NCBI GenBank assembly: GCA_022600255.1
Contig: JAHZKU010000137.1
Span: 1-7,111 of the forward strand
Length of the DNA: 7,111 nucleotides
Direction: 5' to 3'
Origin: Actinomycetes bacterium
Lineage (GTDB): Bacteria > Actinomycetota > Actinomycetes > S36-B12 > GCA-2699445
Part shown: piece by piece, positions 1 through 6,242 of the stretch
How the letters are laid out: every line of letters begins with the position of its first letter
Position numbering within the stretch: the stretch's first letter is position 1
The notes under the pieces: model-generated
The model's input: the letters and a program-made list of their open reading frames with translations, nothing else
What the model was told of the DNA's origin: nothing
Database searches by the model: none
Translations under genes and position numbers: made by a program

Positions 1-43
1 CGACGGGATGCATCAGCGCAGCAAAGACGCGAAGATCGAGTGA
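1..43 (+). CDS. 3' end of an unidentified upstream gene (partial)
   Basis: Reading from base 2, the frame gives DGMHQRSKDAKIE followed by TGA at 41-43. The last base of this stop is the first base of the ATG of the GH15 gene (TGATG). Such one-base overlaps are typical of translationally coupled genes in an operon, which is why I treat this short stretch as a real C-terminus. The tail is hydrophilic and charged. Thirteen residues are too few to assign a family, so no function is offered. Confidence 0.5.
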   Translation, partial: DGMHQRSKDAKIE

Positions 44-1833
44 TGCAGCCTCGAATTGAAGACTATGCCTACATCAGCGACAACAACACCGGGGCCCTTG
101 TGGGCAAGGACGGCAGTATTGACTGGCTGTGTCTTCCCCGGTTTGACTCAGGAGCATGTTTCGCAGCGCTGCTCGGCGAAGACAAGAACGGCAGTTGGCG
201 CATCGGGCCGACGGAGTCTGATGCGCGAGTCAAGCGCTCTTATCGCAAGGGCACACTGATCCTTGAGACTGAGTTTACGACCAACTCGGGCACCGTGAAA
301 CTGATCGACTTCATGCCCCACCGCCACAAATTCCCAACCGTGGTGCGCATTGTCGAGGGTGTCTCCGGGACCGTCGACATGGAATTGCTGCTGCGGGTGC
401 GCTTCGACTACGGCTGGGTTGTGCCTTGGGCACGCACGTTGTCGGACGGCGCATTGTCGTTTGTCGCCGGTCCAGACGCGATGGAGTTGCGGACCCCGAT
501 CGAGCTGCACGGCGCCGATCACCGGACGGAGGCTCAATTCCGGGTAAGCGCAGGCGACCGAGTTCCATTCGTGATGGTGTGGCACAACTCGGCCGACCCC
601 AACCCAACAGCACATGATGCCGACGAACTGCTCGACCGCAGTATGAAGTCCTGGCTGGAGTGGTCCAATACCTGTTCATCCACTGGGCGCTACAAGGAAG
701 AGATTTCCGATTCGCTGGTCGTCCTGAAGGGTTTGATCTACGAGCCCACCGGCGGGGTGGTGGCGGCGGCCACTACTTCCCTACCCGAGGATATCGGCGG
801 CGAACGCAACTGGGACTACCGGTACTGCTGGCTGCGCGATGCGTCAATGACGATGCACGCATTCGTCCGTGCGGGCTATGTCGAAGAGGCGCGGCAGTGG
901 CGAGATTGGCTGCTGCGAGCAGTGGCTGGGGCACCTGACCAGATTCAGATCATGTATGGAATCGACGGCAGTCGTCGCTTACCTGAACTCGAACTGGACT
1001 GGCTGTCTGGGTATGAAGACTCCCGGCCGGTACGCATCGGAAACGGAGCGGTGGATCAGTTCCAGCTCGATGTCCCTGGCGAGGTACTCGACTCGATGGC
1101 CTACGCCCGGGAAGCGGGAATACCGCCGGACCCACGCGCCTGGTCTGTTCAGCGCGCCATCCTGGAGACTGTGGCCGACAAATGGCAAGAGCCCGATGAA
1201 GGCATTTGGGAGGTGCGCGGTGGTCAACGCCAGTTTGTGCATTCCAAGGTGATGGCTTGGGTGGCGGCAGACCGGGCCACTACGGCCATGACCCAGTACG
1301 GTCTTCCCGGCGACGCCAAGCGGTGGAGTGCCATGGCTGATCAGATCAAGAAGCAGGTTTGCGAAGAGGGGTTCAACACCGAGCTCAACTCCTTCGTGCA
1401 GTACTACGGAGCGGATGCGACAGACGCGAGTTTGCTCCTACTGCCATTGGTGGGATTCCTGCCAGCGACCGACCCCATGATTCGGGGCACGATCGCTCGA
1501 ATTGAGCACGAACTGGAACACGACGGTTTTGTGGAACGCTACGCGACGGAGGCCGCAGCATCCGATGGGTTGGCTGGGAGCGAGGGCGCGTTCCTGATCT
1601 GCTCGTTCTGGCTCATCCAAGCCTTGGCTGGGGAAGGGCGGGTTGAGCGCGCCCGTGAACTGTTGGAGAAGATGCTGGATCTGCGAAACGACGTGGGTCT
1701 GTTGGCGGAGGAATACGATCCCTCGACAAAACGCATGTTGGGCAACTTTCCGCAAGCCTTCTCTCACATCGGCTTGGTCAACGCTGCGAGCGTGTGTGAA
1801 CTCAAGAAAGGGGAGACTTCCCCTCTTCTGTAG
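43..1833 (+). CDS. Glycoside hydrolase family 15 protein (trehalase/glucoamylase-like)
   Basis: This is a predicted cytoplasmic inverting alpha-glucosidase. Its 596 residues match the usual length of bacterial GH15 proteins that pair an N-terminal beta-sandwich (about 1-230) with an (alpha/alpha)6 barrel (about 235-596). The start RIEDYAYISDNNTGALVGKD is typical of the family. The signature NWDYRYCWLRDA lies at 256-267, followed by a GNGAVDQFQLDV segment. The general acid is probably E390 in DEGIWE, and the general base probably E556 in AEEYDP, by correspondence with the two glucoamylase glutamates. The GNFPQAFSH motif follows. No signal peptide is seen. Characterised mycobacterial relatives are trehalases, while others are glucoamylase or dextran-type enzymes, so trehalose is the likely but unproven substrate. 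I chose ATG 43 because the preceding gene's TGA overlaps it and GAAG lies about 8 bases upstream; an in-frame GTG at 40 is the alternative. The gene ends in TAG inside a stem-loop. Confidence 0.93.
   Translation: MQPRIEDYAYISDNNTGALVGKDGSIDWLCLPRFDSGACFAALLGEDKNGSWRIGPTESDARVKRSYRKGTLILETEFTTNSGTVKLIDFMPHRHKFPTVVRIVEGVSGTVDMELLLRVRFDYGWVVPWARTLSDGALSFVAGPDAMELRTPIELHGADHRTEAQFRVSAGDRVPFVMVWHNSADPNPTAHDADELLDRSMKSWLEWSNTCSSTGRYKEEISDSLVVLKGLIYEPTGGVVAAATTSLPEDIGGERNWDYRYCWLRDASMTMHAFVRAGYVEEARQWRDWLLRAVAGAPDQIQIMYGIDGSRRLPELELDWLSGYEDSRPVRIGNGAVDQFQLDVPGEVLDSMAYAREAGIPPDPRAWSVQRAILETVADKWQEPDEGIWEVRGGQRQFVHSKVMAWVAADRATTAMTQYGLPGDAKRWSAMADQIKKQVCEEGFNTELNSFVQYYGADATDASLLLLPLVGFLPATDPMIRGTIARIEHELEHDGFVERYATEAAASDGLAGSEGAFLICSFWLIQALAGEGRVERARELLEKMLDLRNDVGLLAEEYDPSTKRMLGNFPQAFSHIGLVNAASVCELKKGETSPLL
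1805..1829 (+). terminator. Stem-loop at the GH15 stop codon, possible terminator
   Basis: AGGGGA (1809-1814) and TCCCCT (1819-1824) pair perfectly around the four-base loop GACT. The stem extends by AGAA (1805-1808) with TTCT (1826-1829) once C1825 is bulged, giving about ten base pairs. It ends one base before the TAG at 1831. It lacks a T-run, as many actinobacterial terminators do. It could equally protect the mRNA 3' end, or be a by-product of the KKGETSPLL codons. The pairing is seen; the function is inferred. Confidence 0.4.
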
Positions 1834-1969
1834 CAGCGCCTCCCGTCGCTGGGGCTTGCTGCGTCTGCTCGAACGGCTCCGCATGGGCCCCTGCCTGTCT
1901 AGCGAACGGCCGCTAGGACTCGCGTGATTCGTTGAGATACCGACTTGCTAGAGCAGAAATACCGAAATG

Positions 1970-1993
1970 CCCGAATCACTTTTGTCATTCGGG
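1970..1993 (+). promoter_or_regulatory. Stem-loop CCCGAAT/ATTCGGG in the leader region
   Basis: CCCGAAT (1970-1976) is the exact reverse complement of ATTCGGG (1987-1993). Inside, a C-C mismatch is followed by two more pairs (AC/GT) closing a TTTT loop. No T-run follows, so it is either a weak terminator for GH15, a leader structure for the downstream gene, or a dyad protein-binding site. The sequence cannot tell these apart. Confidence 0.35.
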
Positions 1994-2051
1994 TCATCTC
2001 GCGGATGAAAATGGCGCACCATCTAACAGGCGAATGATTCCGGGCGGGCCG

Positions 2052-2064
2052 GCGAACAGTTCGC
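2052..2064. promoter_or_regulatory. Perfect 13-base palindrome just before the wall enzyme RBS
   Basis: GCGAAC-A-GTTCGC is a perfect inverted repeat of six bases around a single central base. It ends one base before the Shine-Dalgarno sequence and 16 bases before the ATG. The position suits an operator that blocks transcription, or a small hairpin affecting ribosome access. It resembles the arms of the actinobacterial LexA box (CGAAC-N4-GTTCG), but the spacer is one base rather than four, so it should not be called an SOS box. Confidence 0.35.
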
Positions 2065-2065
2065 A

Positions 2066-2073
2066 AGAGGGAG
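2066..2073 (+). promoter_or_regulatory. Ribosome binding site of the wall enzyme gene
   Basis: AGAGGGAG lies seven bases before the ATG at 2081. It is a strong purine-rich Shine-Dalgarno sequence at normal spacing, and it fixes this start over internal alternatives. Confidence 0.75.
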
Positions 2074-2080
2074 TCGTTGG

Positions 2081-3106
2081 ATGTGGGCACTCGGGTCACT
2101 GAAAGCTACGGGCGTCGTAGCCTCGCTGGTGGTCATCGCATCCGCAACAGCCGTTGCGTCTGTTCCTAGGAGCACGACCGAGGCCGTCGCCCAGGAGCGC
2201 GCGGCGATCACGGATGCCGCGGAGGCCACCGCCAACCTGCCAGCCATCTTGCCCGGGCCCGACACACTGACGGCGACCGCCGCTGACTACAAGTCGGCGC
2301 GGCATCAGCAAACGGTGGGACCAGACGAGCCGAAGAACGCTAAGGCTGCCAAGAAGAAGGCGAAGAAGAAGTCCGCCAAGAGCGAGGCACCGCCGACGAA
2401 TACGGGCCCCATCCCCACGGCAACCTCACCGAAATCGGGCCGGATTCAAGCGTTGGTCAAGAAGCACTTTCCAGCATCCCAGCTTGGGAATGCGATGGCC
2501 GTCGCGGCCTGCGAATCCGGGCACAGTGACGCCGTGGGCGCAGTCAACAACGACGGAACGGTCGACTGGGGTGTGTTCCAGCTCAATGATGGCGGCACGC
2601 TGCAGGGTTCGCTGAGCGCGATCGGGGTCTCCTATGGCAGCAAAGCTCAAGCGCAGAAGATCGCACTGGACACGGAAACCAACGTGAAGGCCGCTGCGAG
2701 TATCTATGCCTCCCGCGGCTGGGCTCCCTGGGTCTGTGCCTACAAGATCCGGATTGTGGCCTCGTTGTATGGCAATAGCCCGGGCCCGATGAACGGAAAG
2801 TTTGACGACTGGGGCAAGCCGACGGTGTCTGTGCCGACCGTTCCGGTTGGACCTGCACCTGCCCGAAAAACCCCGTCAGACACGGCCAAACCAACGAAGC
2901 CGCCCACCAAATCCCCATCGGCCAGCCCGAAGCCGTCCAAGTCTCCCAAACCAACCAGCCCAACCGCAGCGCCGCGCAACTCGGCCCCCCCGGCCCCGAC
3001 ACCATCCGCCAGCAAGCCTTCAGACCGAACGCCTACGCAAGCCCCTGCCCAACCGGTACCGGCAACATCGCAGCAGCCTGCAGAAGCCACCCCGAGCCTG
3101 CCTTAG
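2081..3106 (+). CDS. Secreted transglycosylase/lysozyme-like cell wall protein
   Basis: This 341-residue protein is predicted to be exported and to cleave peptidoglycan glycan strands. Residues 9-27 form a hydrophobic signal segment with a likely AVA cleavage site near 26. A spacer follows with a lysine-rich stretch (85-100). The catalytic fold spans about 120-232: AACESG with the likely catalytic glutamate E145, then AVNNDGT (154-160) and GVFQLN (164-169), typical of SLT/goose-lysozyme-like enzymes, then YASRGWAPWVCA ending the domain. The only two cysteines, C144 and C219, sit where a disulfide could form. The CESG and GW-W-C pattern also recalls resuscitation-promoting factors. From about 247 to the end the chain is a Pro/Ser/Thr/Lys/Ala tail with SPKPSKSPKPTSP-like repeats, probably spanning or binding the wall. 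There is no LPXTG motif or C-terminal membrane helix. It has its own leader and is probably transcribed alone. The fold assignment is firm; bond specificity is not. Confidence 0.85.
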   Translation: MWALGSLKATGVVASLVVIASATAVASVPRSTTEAVAQERAAITDAAEATANLPAILPGPDTLTATAADYKSARHQQTVGPDEPKNAKAAKKKAKKKSAKSEAPPTNTGPIPTATSPKSGRIQALVKKHFPASQLGNAMAVAACESGHSDAVGAVNNDGTVDWGVFQLNDGGTLQGSLSAIGVSYGSKAQAQKIALDTETNVKAAASIYASRGWAPWVCAYKIRIVASLYGNSPGPMNGKFDDWGKPTVSVPTVPVGPAPARKTPSDTAKPTKPPTKSPSASPKPSKSPKPTSPTAAPRNSAPPAPTPSASKPSDRTPTQAPAQPVPATSQQPAEATPSLP

Positions 3107-3328
3107 GCGTCAATACATCGGCGTCGCCGCGACCGTCTCGGTGATGGCCGATGAGGCTCACTGTGATTTGATGGGTCCCCTGCGACGGCATTGCGTGAAT
3201 CGGCCCGAATTCGGTCAGCGGTGGCGCCTGGGTCCCAAGGTGGTTTCCAAGCGCTACGGACAATCCCTGGATCGATCTGAACGCACCGCGGCCATAGGCG
3301 CACAAGCATGCGGGAGCAGTATTCGCTG

Positions 3329-3347
3329 GGACCTACACTGGACCTAC
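3329..3347 (+). repeat. Tandem GGACCTAC direct repeat before the ATPase gene
   Basis: GGACCTAC occurs at 3329-3336 and again at 3340-3347, an 11-base period, so both copies face the same side of the helix. The pair ends eight bases before the Shine-Dalgarno sequence. Same-face direct repeats at this position suggest a regulator binding site. The repeat is seen; the role is inferred. Confidence 0.45.
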
Positions 3348-3354
3348 GTGCTAC

Positions 3355-3361
3355 GAGAGGA
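3355..3361 (+). promoter_or_regulatory. Ribosome binding site of the ATPase gene
   Basis: GAGAGGA lies five bases before the ATG at 3367 and supports that start. The resulting N-terminus leads directly into a normal cation-ATPase N-terminal domain. Confidence 0.7.
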
Positions 3362-3366
3362 CTTCA

Positions 3367-6135
3367 ATGCCTGATCCAACGGACGCTGTGGCGACTGGTC
3401 AATCTTGGTACAACAAGTCCCCAGATGAGGTAGCCCACGCCTTGGATACGGACCCAGAGGACGGCCTATCGCAAGAGCAGGTGACCGCGCGACGGGCTGA
3501 GTATGGGCCCAACGAGATCGTGTCCGAGCCGGCCCCATCCGTTTGGAAGATGGCCCTCGGCCAACTCAAAGACCCAATGAACCTGATGTTGGTGGCTGTT
3601 GCCGTGGTCAGCGTTGCCATCGGGCAAATCGGGACCGGCTTGGTTGTGGCGGCACTCGTGGTCCTCAACGTGGTGATGGGCACTCAGCAGGAGAAGAAGG
3701 CCCGAGCCAGTGTGGATGCACTGGCCAAGATGCAGATTCCGCAGGCGCGCGTGCGCAGGGCCGGCAAGTTGGTCGAGATTCCGGCCACGGAATTGGTCCC
3801 CGGCGATGTGGTGCAGTTGGAGGCGGGTGATCTCGTTCCGGCCGATGGTCGGCTGGTCCGTTCGGCCACTCTGGAAACGCAGGAAGCTGCACTGACTGGG
3901 GAGAGCGCCCCGATCAGCAAGGATCCCTCGATCCTGGCGGGAGGCGAGGTCGCCCTCGGAGATCGAACAAACACGGTGTTCCAGAACACGTCCGTCACAC
4001 GCGGTTCGGGGTCCATGATTGTCGTCTCCACCGGTATGAACACCGAGATGGGACAGATCGCCACGATGCTGTCGGCCGTGGAGCAGGGCAAGTCTCCGCT
4101 GCAGCAGGAGTTGGACACGCTGACAAAGGTGCTGGGCATCATCGCTTGGGGCGCGGTGGCCGTGATTATCGCCATCGGCCTCGCTAGGGGGGAGTCGTTT
4201 GAATCTGTCCTACTCCTCGGTGTTGCCATGGCGATATCTGCGATCCCGACCGGGCTGCCCACCTTCGTTCAGGCCATGCTGTCCTACGGAGCGCGACTGC
4301 TTGCAGAGTCGAAAGCCGTGGTCAAGAACCTCAGTGATGTCGAGACCCTTGGTGCCACAAGTGCGATCAACTCGGACAAGACCGGCACGTTGACGATGAA
4401 CGAGATGATGGTCCGAGAGTTGTACTTTCGGGACCAGTGGTTCACGGTCGGCGGGGAAGGCTACTCCAAGACGGGTGCTATCCGACACGCGGCCGGTTTG
4501 GAGGAGCCCGACTTCACCAACCTCGCCTATGGCCTTTGCTTGGACAGCGACGCGACGGTTTCCGATGATGGCGACGTTGTCGGGGATCCGACCGAAGCCG
4601 CCCTCGTCGTGCTCGCTGCCAAGGTGGGGGTGGACGCCGAAGAGACTCGGCGGAAGTACCCTCGGCTCGCTGAGGTGCCATTCGACTCGGCTTACAAGTT
4701 CATGGCTACGTTCCATCGACTCCCTTTCGGCGGGCAGGACCGTCTGGTGGAGTTGGTTAAGGGCGGTCCGGACGTGGTTCTGGATCGATGCTCCCAAATG
4801 GCGATGCCAAACGGTGAGACGGTTCCCATGGCCGACGTGCGAGACCACGTGCTAGCCCAGAACCGGAAGATGTCTGAGAAAGGCCTGCGCGTCCTGGCCT
4901 TCGCTGCCCGACCTCTTGACGGCGAGCAGGAAGAAGCGATTCAGGCCGATCCCATGTCCTTCGTGGACGACCTAGTGTTTATCGGCATGGTGGGCATCAT
5001 TGACCCGCTACGGGCCGAGGCCAAGGAGGCCGTGCGGATCGCGCAAGCGGCCGGCATCGAGGTTCGAATGATTACTGGGGACCATGCGATCACGGCGGCG
5101 GCCATTGGTGACGAGTTGGGTCTTGGGTCGGGTGCCATCAGCGGTAAGGAAATCGCGGCGGCTAGTGATGAAGAACTTCTTGAGGCGTTGCCGAATCTGC
5201 ACGTGTTCGGTCGGGTCACTCCACAGGACAAGTTGCGAATCGCCAAACTCATGCAGGAGCGTGGCGATGTCGTGGCGATGACCGGCGATGCCGTGAATGA
5301 TGCGGCCGCGCTGAAGCAAGCGGATATTGGTGTCGCCATGGGCAGTGGCAGTGAGGTTACGAAGCAAGCCGGCAAGATGATCTTGACCGACGACAACTTC
5401 GGCACGCTAGTTACTGCGGTCAAGTTGGGTCGCATGACCTACGACAAAGTTGTTGCTTACGTCCGATACCAGATGAGCCAGTTGCTGGCCTTGGTTCTCC
5501 TGTTCCTGACAGCCAGCATCTTCAACATCAATTCTGGGGTGGCGCTCACCCCGATGATGGTGCTGTTCATCAACTTCGGCATCTCCATCTTCCCGGTGCT
5601 GATCATCATGCGGGATGCGCCGAACCCCGGGCTCATGGACAGGCCACCGCGAGATCCTGCAGTCACCATCAGTAGCCCTGGAGCGATCGCGAAATGGGTG
5701 CTCTACGGAGGTACCTTGTTCCTCGTCACCCTTGCGGCCATGTACATCGCCCCGGGCGAAATGAGTCCGACTGAGCCGAGTGTCCCCATGACGATGGCGT
5801 TCGTCGTGCTCAGCTTGGGCACGGTATTCGCCGGATTCGTGTTGCGGAGGGAGCCGGAATCTGGGCTGATCCAGCCGATGGGGGACGCGCTCAAGATTCT
5901 GGCCATACCCTTGGTAATCATTGTCGCGGCCGTTGAGCTGACAGTGATGCAGAGGATACTGCTGACGGAATCACTGAGCGGCGGTGAGTGGCTCGTGTGC
6001 TTAGGGCTGGCGTTGGTAGTTCCGATCGTCGTGGAGCTGCACAAGGTTGTCCTACGTCGCCGCATGAGCAAGAAGCCTCTGGCGCCACAGCAGGCCGTGA
6101 GCCCGGAACGGGCGCGCACTGAGGTTCCCGCCTAG
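3367..6135 (+). CDS. P2-like cation-transporting P-type ATPase with atypical ion site
   Basis: This is a membrane pump of 922 residues, the usual length for P2 ATPases, with ten predicted membrane segments. An N-terminal cation-ATPase domain (about 12-55) precedes M1 (71-86) and M2 (90-107). The actuator domain carries TGES at 177-180. M3 (255-275) and M4 (about 280-305) lead to SDKTGTLT, whose D337 is the phosphorylated aspartate. The nucleotide-binding domain has KGGP at 465-468, TGDH lies at 570-573, and the hinge TGDAVNDAAAL is at 639-649. M5 starts near 698, M6 near 726 and M10 near 875; a basic cytosolic tail of about 30 residues follows. Catalysis looks intact. M4 reads PTGLP (T295) instead of PEGLP, M5 (699-716) has no acidic residue, and M6 keeps N736 but has S740 where Ca2+ pumps have Asp. 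The ion is therefore uncertain and Ca2+ should not be assumed. The gene has its own RBS and no close operon partner. Confidence 0.93.
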   Translation: MPDPTDAVATGQSWYNKSPDEVAHALDTDPEDGLSQEQVTARRAEYGPNEIVSEPAPSVWKMALGQLKDPMNLMLVAVAVVSVAIGQIGTGLVVAALVVLNVVMGTQQEKKARASVDALAKMQIPQARVRRAGKLVEIPATELVPGDVVQLEAGDLVPADGRLVRSATLETQEAALTGESAPISKDPSILAGGEVALGDRTNTVFQNTSVTRGSGSMIVVSTGMNTEMGQIATMLSAVEQGKSPLQQELDTLTKVLGIIAWGAVAVIIAIGLARGESFESVLLLGVAMAISAIPTGLPTFVQAMLSYGARLLAESKAVVKNLSDVETLGATSAINSDKTGTLTMNEMMVRELYFRDQWFTVGGEGYSKTGAIRHAAGLEEPDFTNLAYGLCLDSDATVSDDGDVVGDPTEAALVVLAAKVGVDAEETRRKYPRLAEVPFDSAYKFMATFHRLPFGGQDRLVELVKGGPDVVLDRCSQMAMPNGETVPMADVRDHVLAQNRKMSEKGLRVLAFAARPLDGEQEEAIQADPMSFVDDLVFIGMVGIIDPLRAEAKEAVRIAQAAGIEVRMITGDHAITAAAIGDELGLGSGAISGKEIAAASDEELLEALPNLHVFGRVTPQDKLRIAKLMQERGDVVAMTGDAVNDAAALKQADIGVAMGSGSEVTKQAGKMILTDDNFGTLVTAVKLGRMTYDKVVAYVRYQMSQLLALVLLFLTASIFNINSGVALTPMMVLFINFGISIFPVLIIMRDAPNPGLMDRPPRDPAVTISSPGAIAKWVLYGGTLFLVTLAAMYIAPGEMSPTEPSVPMTMAFVVLSLGTVFAGFVLRREPESGLIQPMGDALKILAIPLVIIVAAVELTVMQRILLTESLSGGEWLVCLGLALVVPIVVELHKVVLRRRMSKKPLAPQQAVSPERARTEVPA

Positions 6136-6151
6136 GTTCTGAGTTGGGCCA

Positions 6152-6230
6152 AACCGCGACTGATCGGCCCTAGATGGGCAGGGTTTGCCATAGATGGTCG
6201 TGGCGGTGTGGCAACACCGCCAACCGCGAC
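6152..6230 (+). repeat. Short direct repeats in the convergent intergenic region
   Basis: AACCGCGAC occurs at 6152-6160 and 6222-6230, each preceded by GCCA (GCCAAACCGCGAC against GCCAACCGCGAC, one base different in length). TAGATGG also repeats at 6171-6177 and 6191-6197. They may be remnants of a local duplication within a terminator region. Confidence 0.4.
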
Positions 6231-6234
6231 GACC
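6196..6234. terminator. Strong stem-loop between convergent genes, likely two-way terminator
   Basis: GGCGGTGT (6202-6209) pairs perfectly with ACACCGCC (6214-6221) around the loop GGCA. An outer stem GGTCGT (6196-6201) with ACGACC (6229-6234) extends it if seven bases (6222-6228) are bulged. A still wider pair, AGTTGGG (6142-6148) with CCCAACT (6233-6239), overlaps the outer stem by two bases and so may be an alternative fold. No T-run is present on either strand, which is common in actinobacteria. The place, between the ATPase stop at 6135 and the MFS stop at 6243, fits termination from both sides. Confidence 0.6.
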
Positions 6235-6242
6235 CAACTGAG

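Larger units (their letters stand above)
1834..2080. other. Non-coding gap between GH15 and the wall enzyme gene
   Basis: No convincing gene is present on either strand; open frames here are overhangs of shadow frames. Four structures stand out: CTAGCG-AACGGC-CGCTAG at 1899-1916, CCCGAAT...ATTCGGG at 1970-1993, an ATGG/CCAT stem at 2011-2022 and the palindrome at 2052-2064. The gap is more AT-rich around 1925-2040 than the flanking genes, which fits a promoter-bearing leader. I could not find a good -35/-10 pair: TTGAGA (1932-1937) with AGAAAT (1955-1960) at 17 bases is the best, and its -10 matches poorly. Confidence 0.6.
3107..3366. other. Non-coding gap upstream of the P-type ATPase
   Basis: No supported gene is present. 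Visible elements are a CGGCG-T-CGCCG palindrome at 3119-3129, the perfect palindrome CCGAATTCGG at 3205-3214, two copies of TGGGTCCC (3172-3179 and 3229-3236; the second reads TGGGTCCCA, a dyad around T) and the tandem GGACCTAC pair near the ATPase start. TACACT at 3334-3339 could be a -10 element for a very short leader, but no -35 partner is visible. No clear terminator follows the wall enzyme gene. Confidence 0.55.

Noticed and set aside
1438..1884. A 148-codon open frame on the - strand overlapping the 3' part of GH15
   Set aside because: It is antisense to strongly conserved GH15 sequence, has no recognisable motif or RBS, and its composition mirrors the codon structure of the real gene.
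1932..1960. Sigma-70-type promoter TTGAGA-17-AGAAAT
   Set aside because: The -35 is good, but the -10 matches only half the consensus and lacks the important TA start, so it is not reported as a feature.
2052..2064. LexA/SOS box
   Set aside because: The arms fit, but the spacer is one base rather than the four required, so the half-sites would be out of phase.
1834..2080. A c-di-AMP (ydaO-type) riboswitch ahead of the wall enzyme gene, as known for some actinobacterial wall hydrolases
   Set aside because: The conserved GC-rich stems and purine motifs of that class could not be recognised here, and the available structures are short simple hairpins.
3325..3347. DosR box
   Set aside because: The site is a direct repeat, whereas the DosR consensus is an inverted GGGAC...GTCCC dyad; the second half-site is missing.
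2802..3374. A + strand frame of 190 codons running from the wall enzyme tail through the gap to the ATPase start
   Set aside because: Most of it is the out-of-frame reading of the Pro/Ser-rich tail. It overlaps the RBS and start of the ATPase and shows no domain.
4210..4848. A 212-codon open frame on the - strand within the ATPase
   Set aside because: It lies wholly antisense to conserved ATPase motifs, and its residues reflect reverse-complement codons rather than a protein fold.
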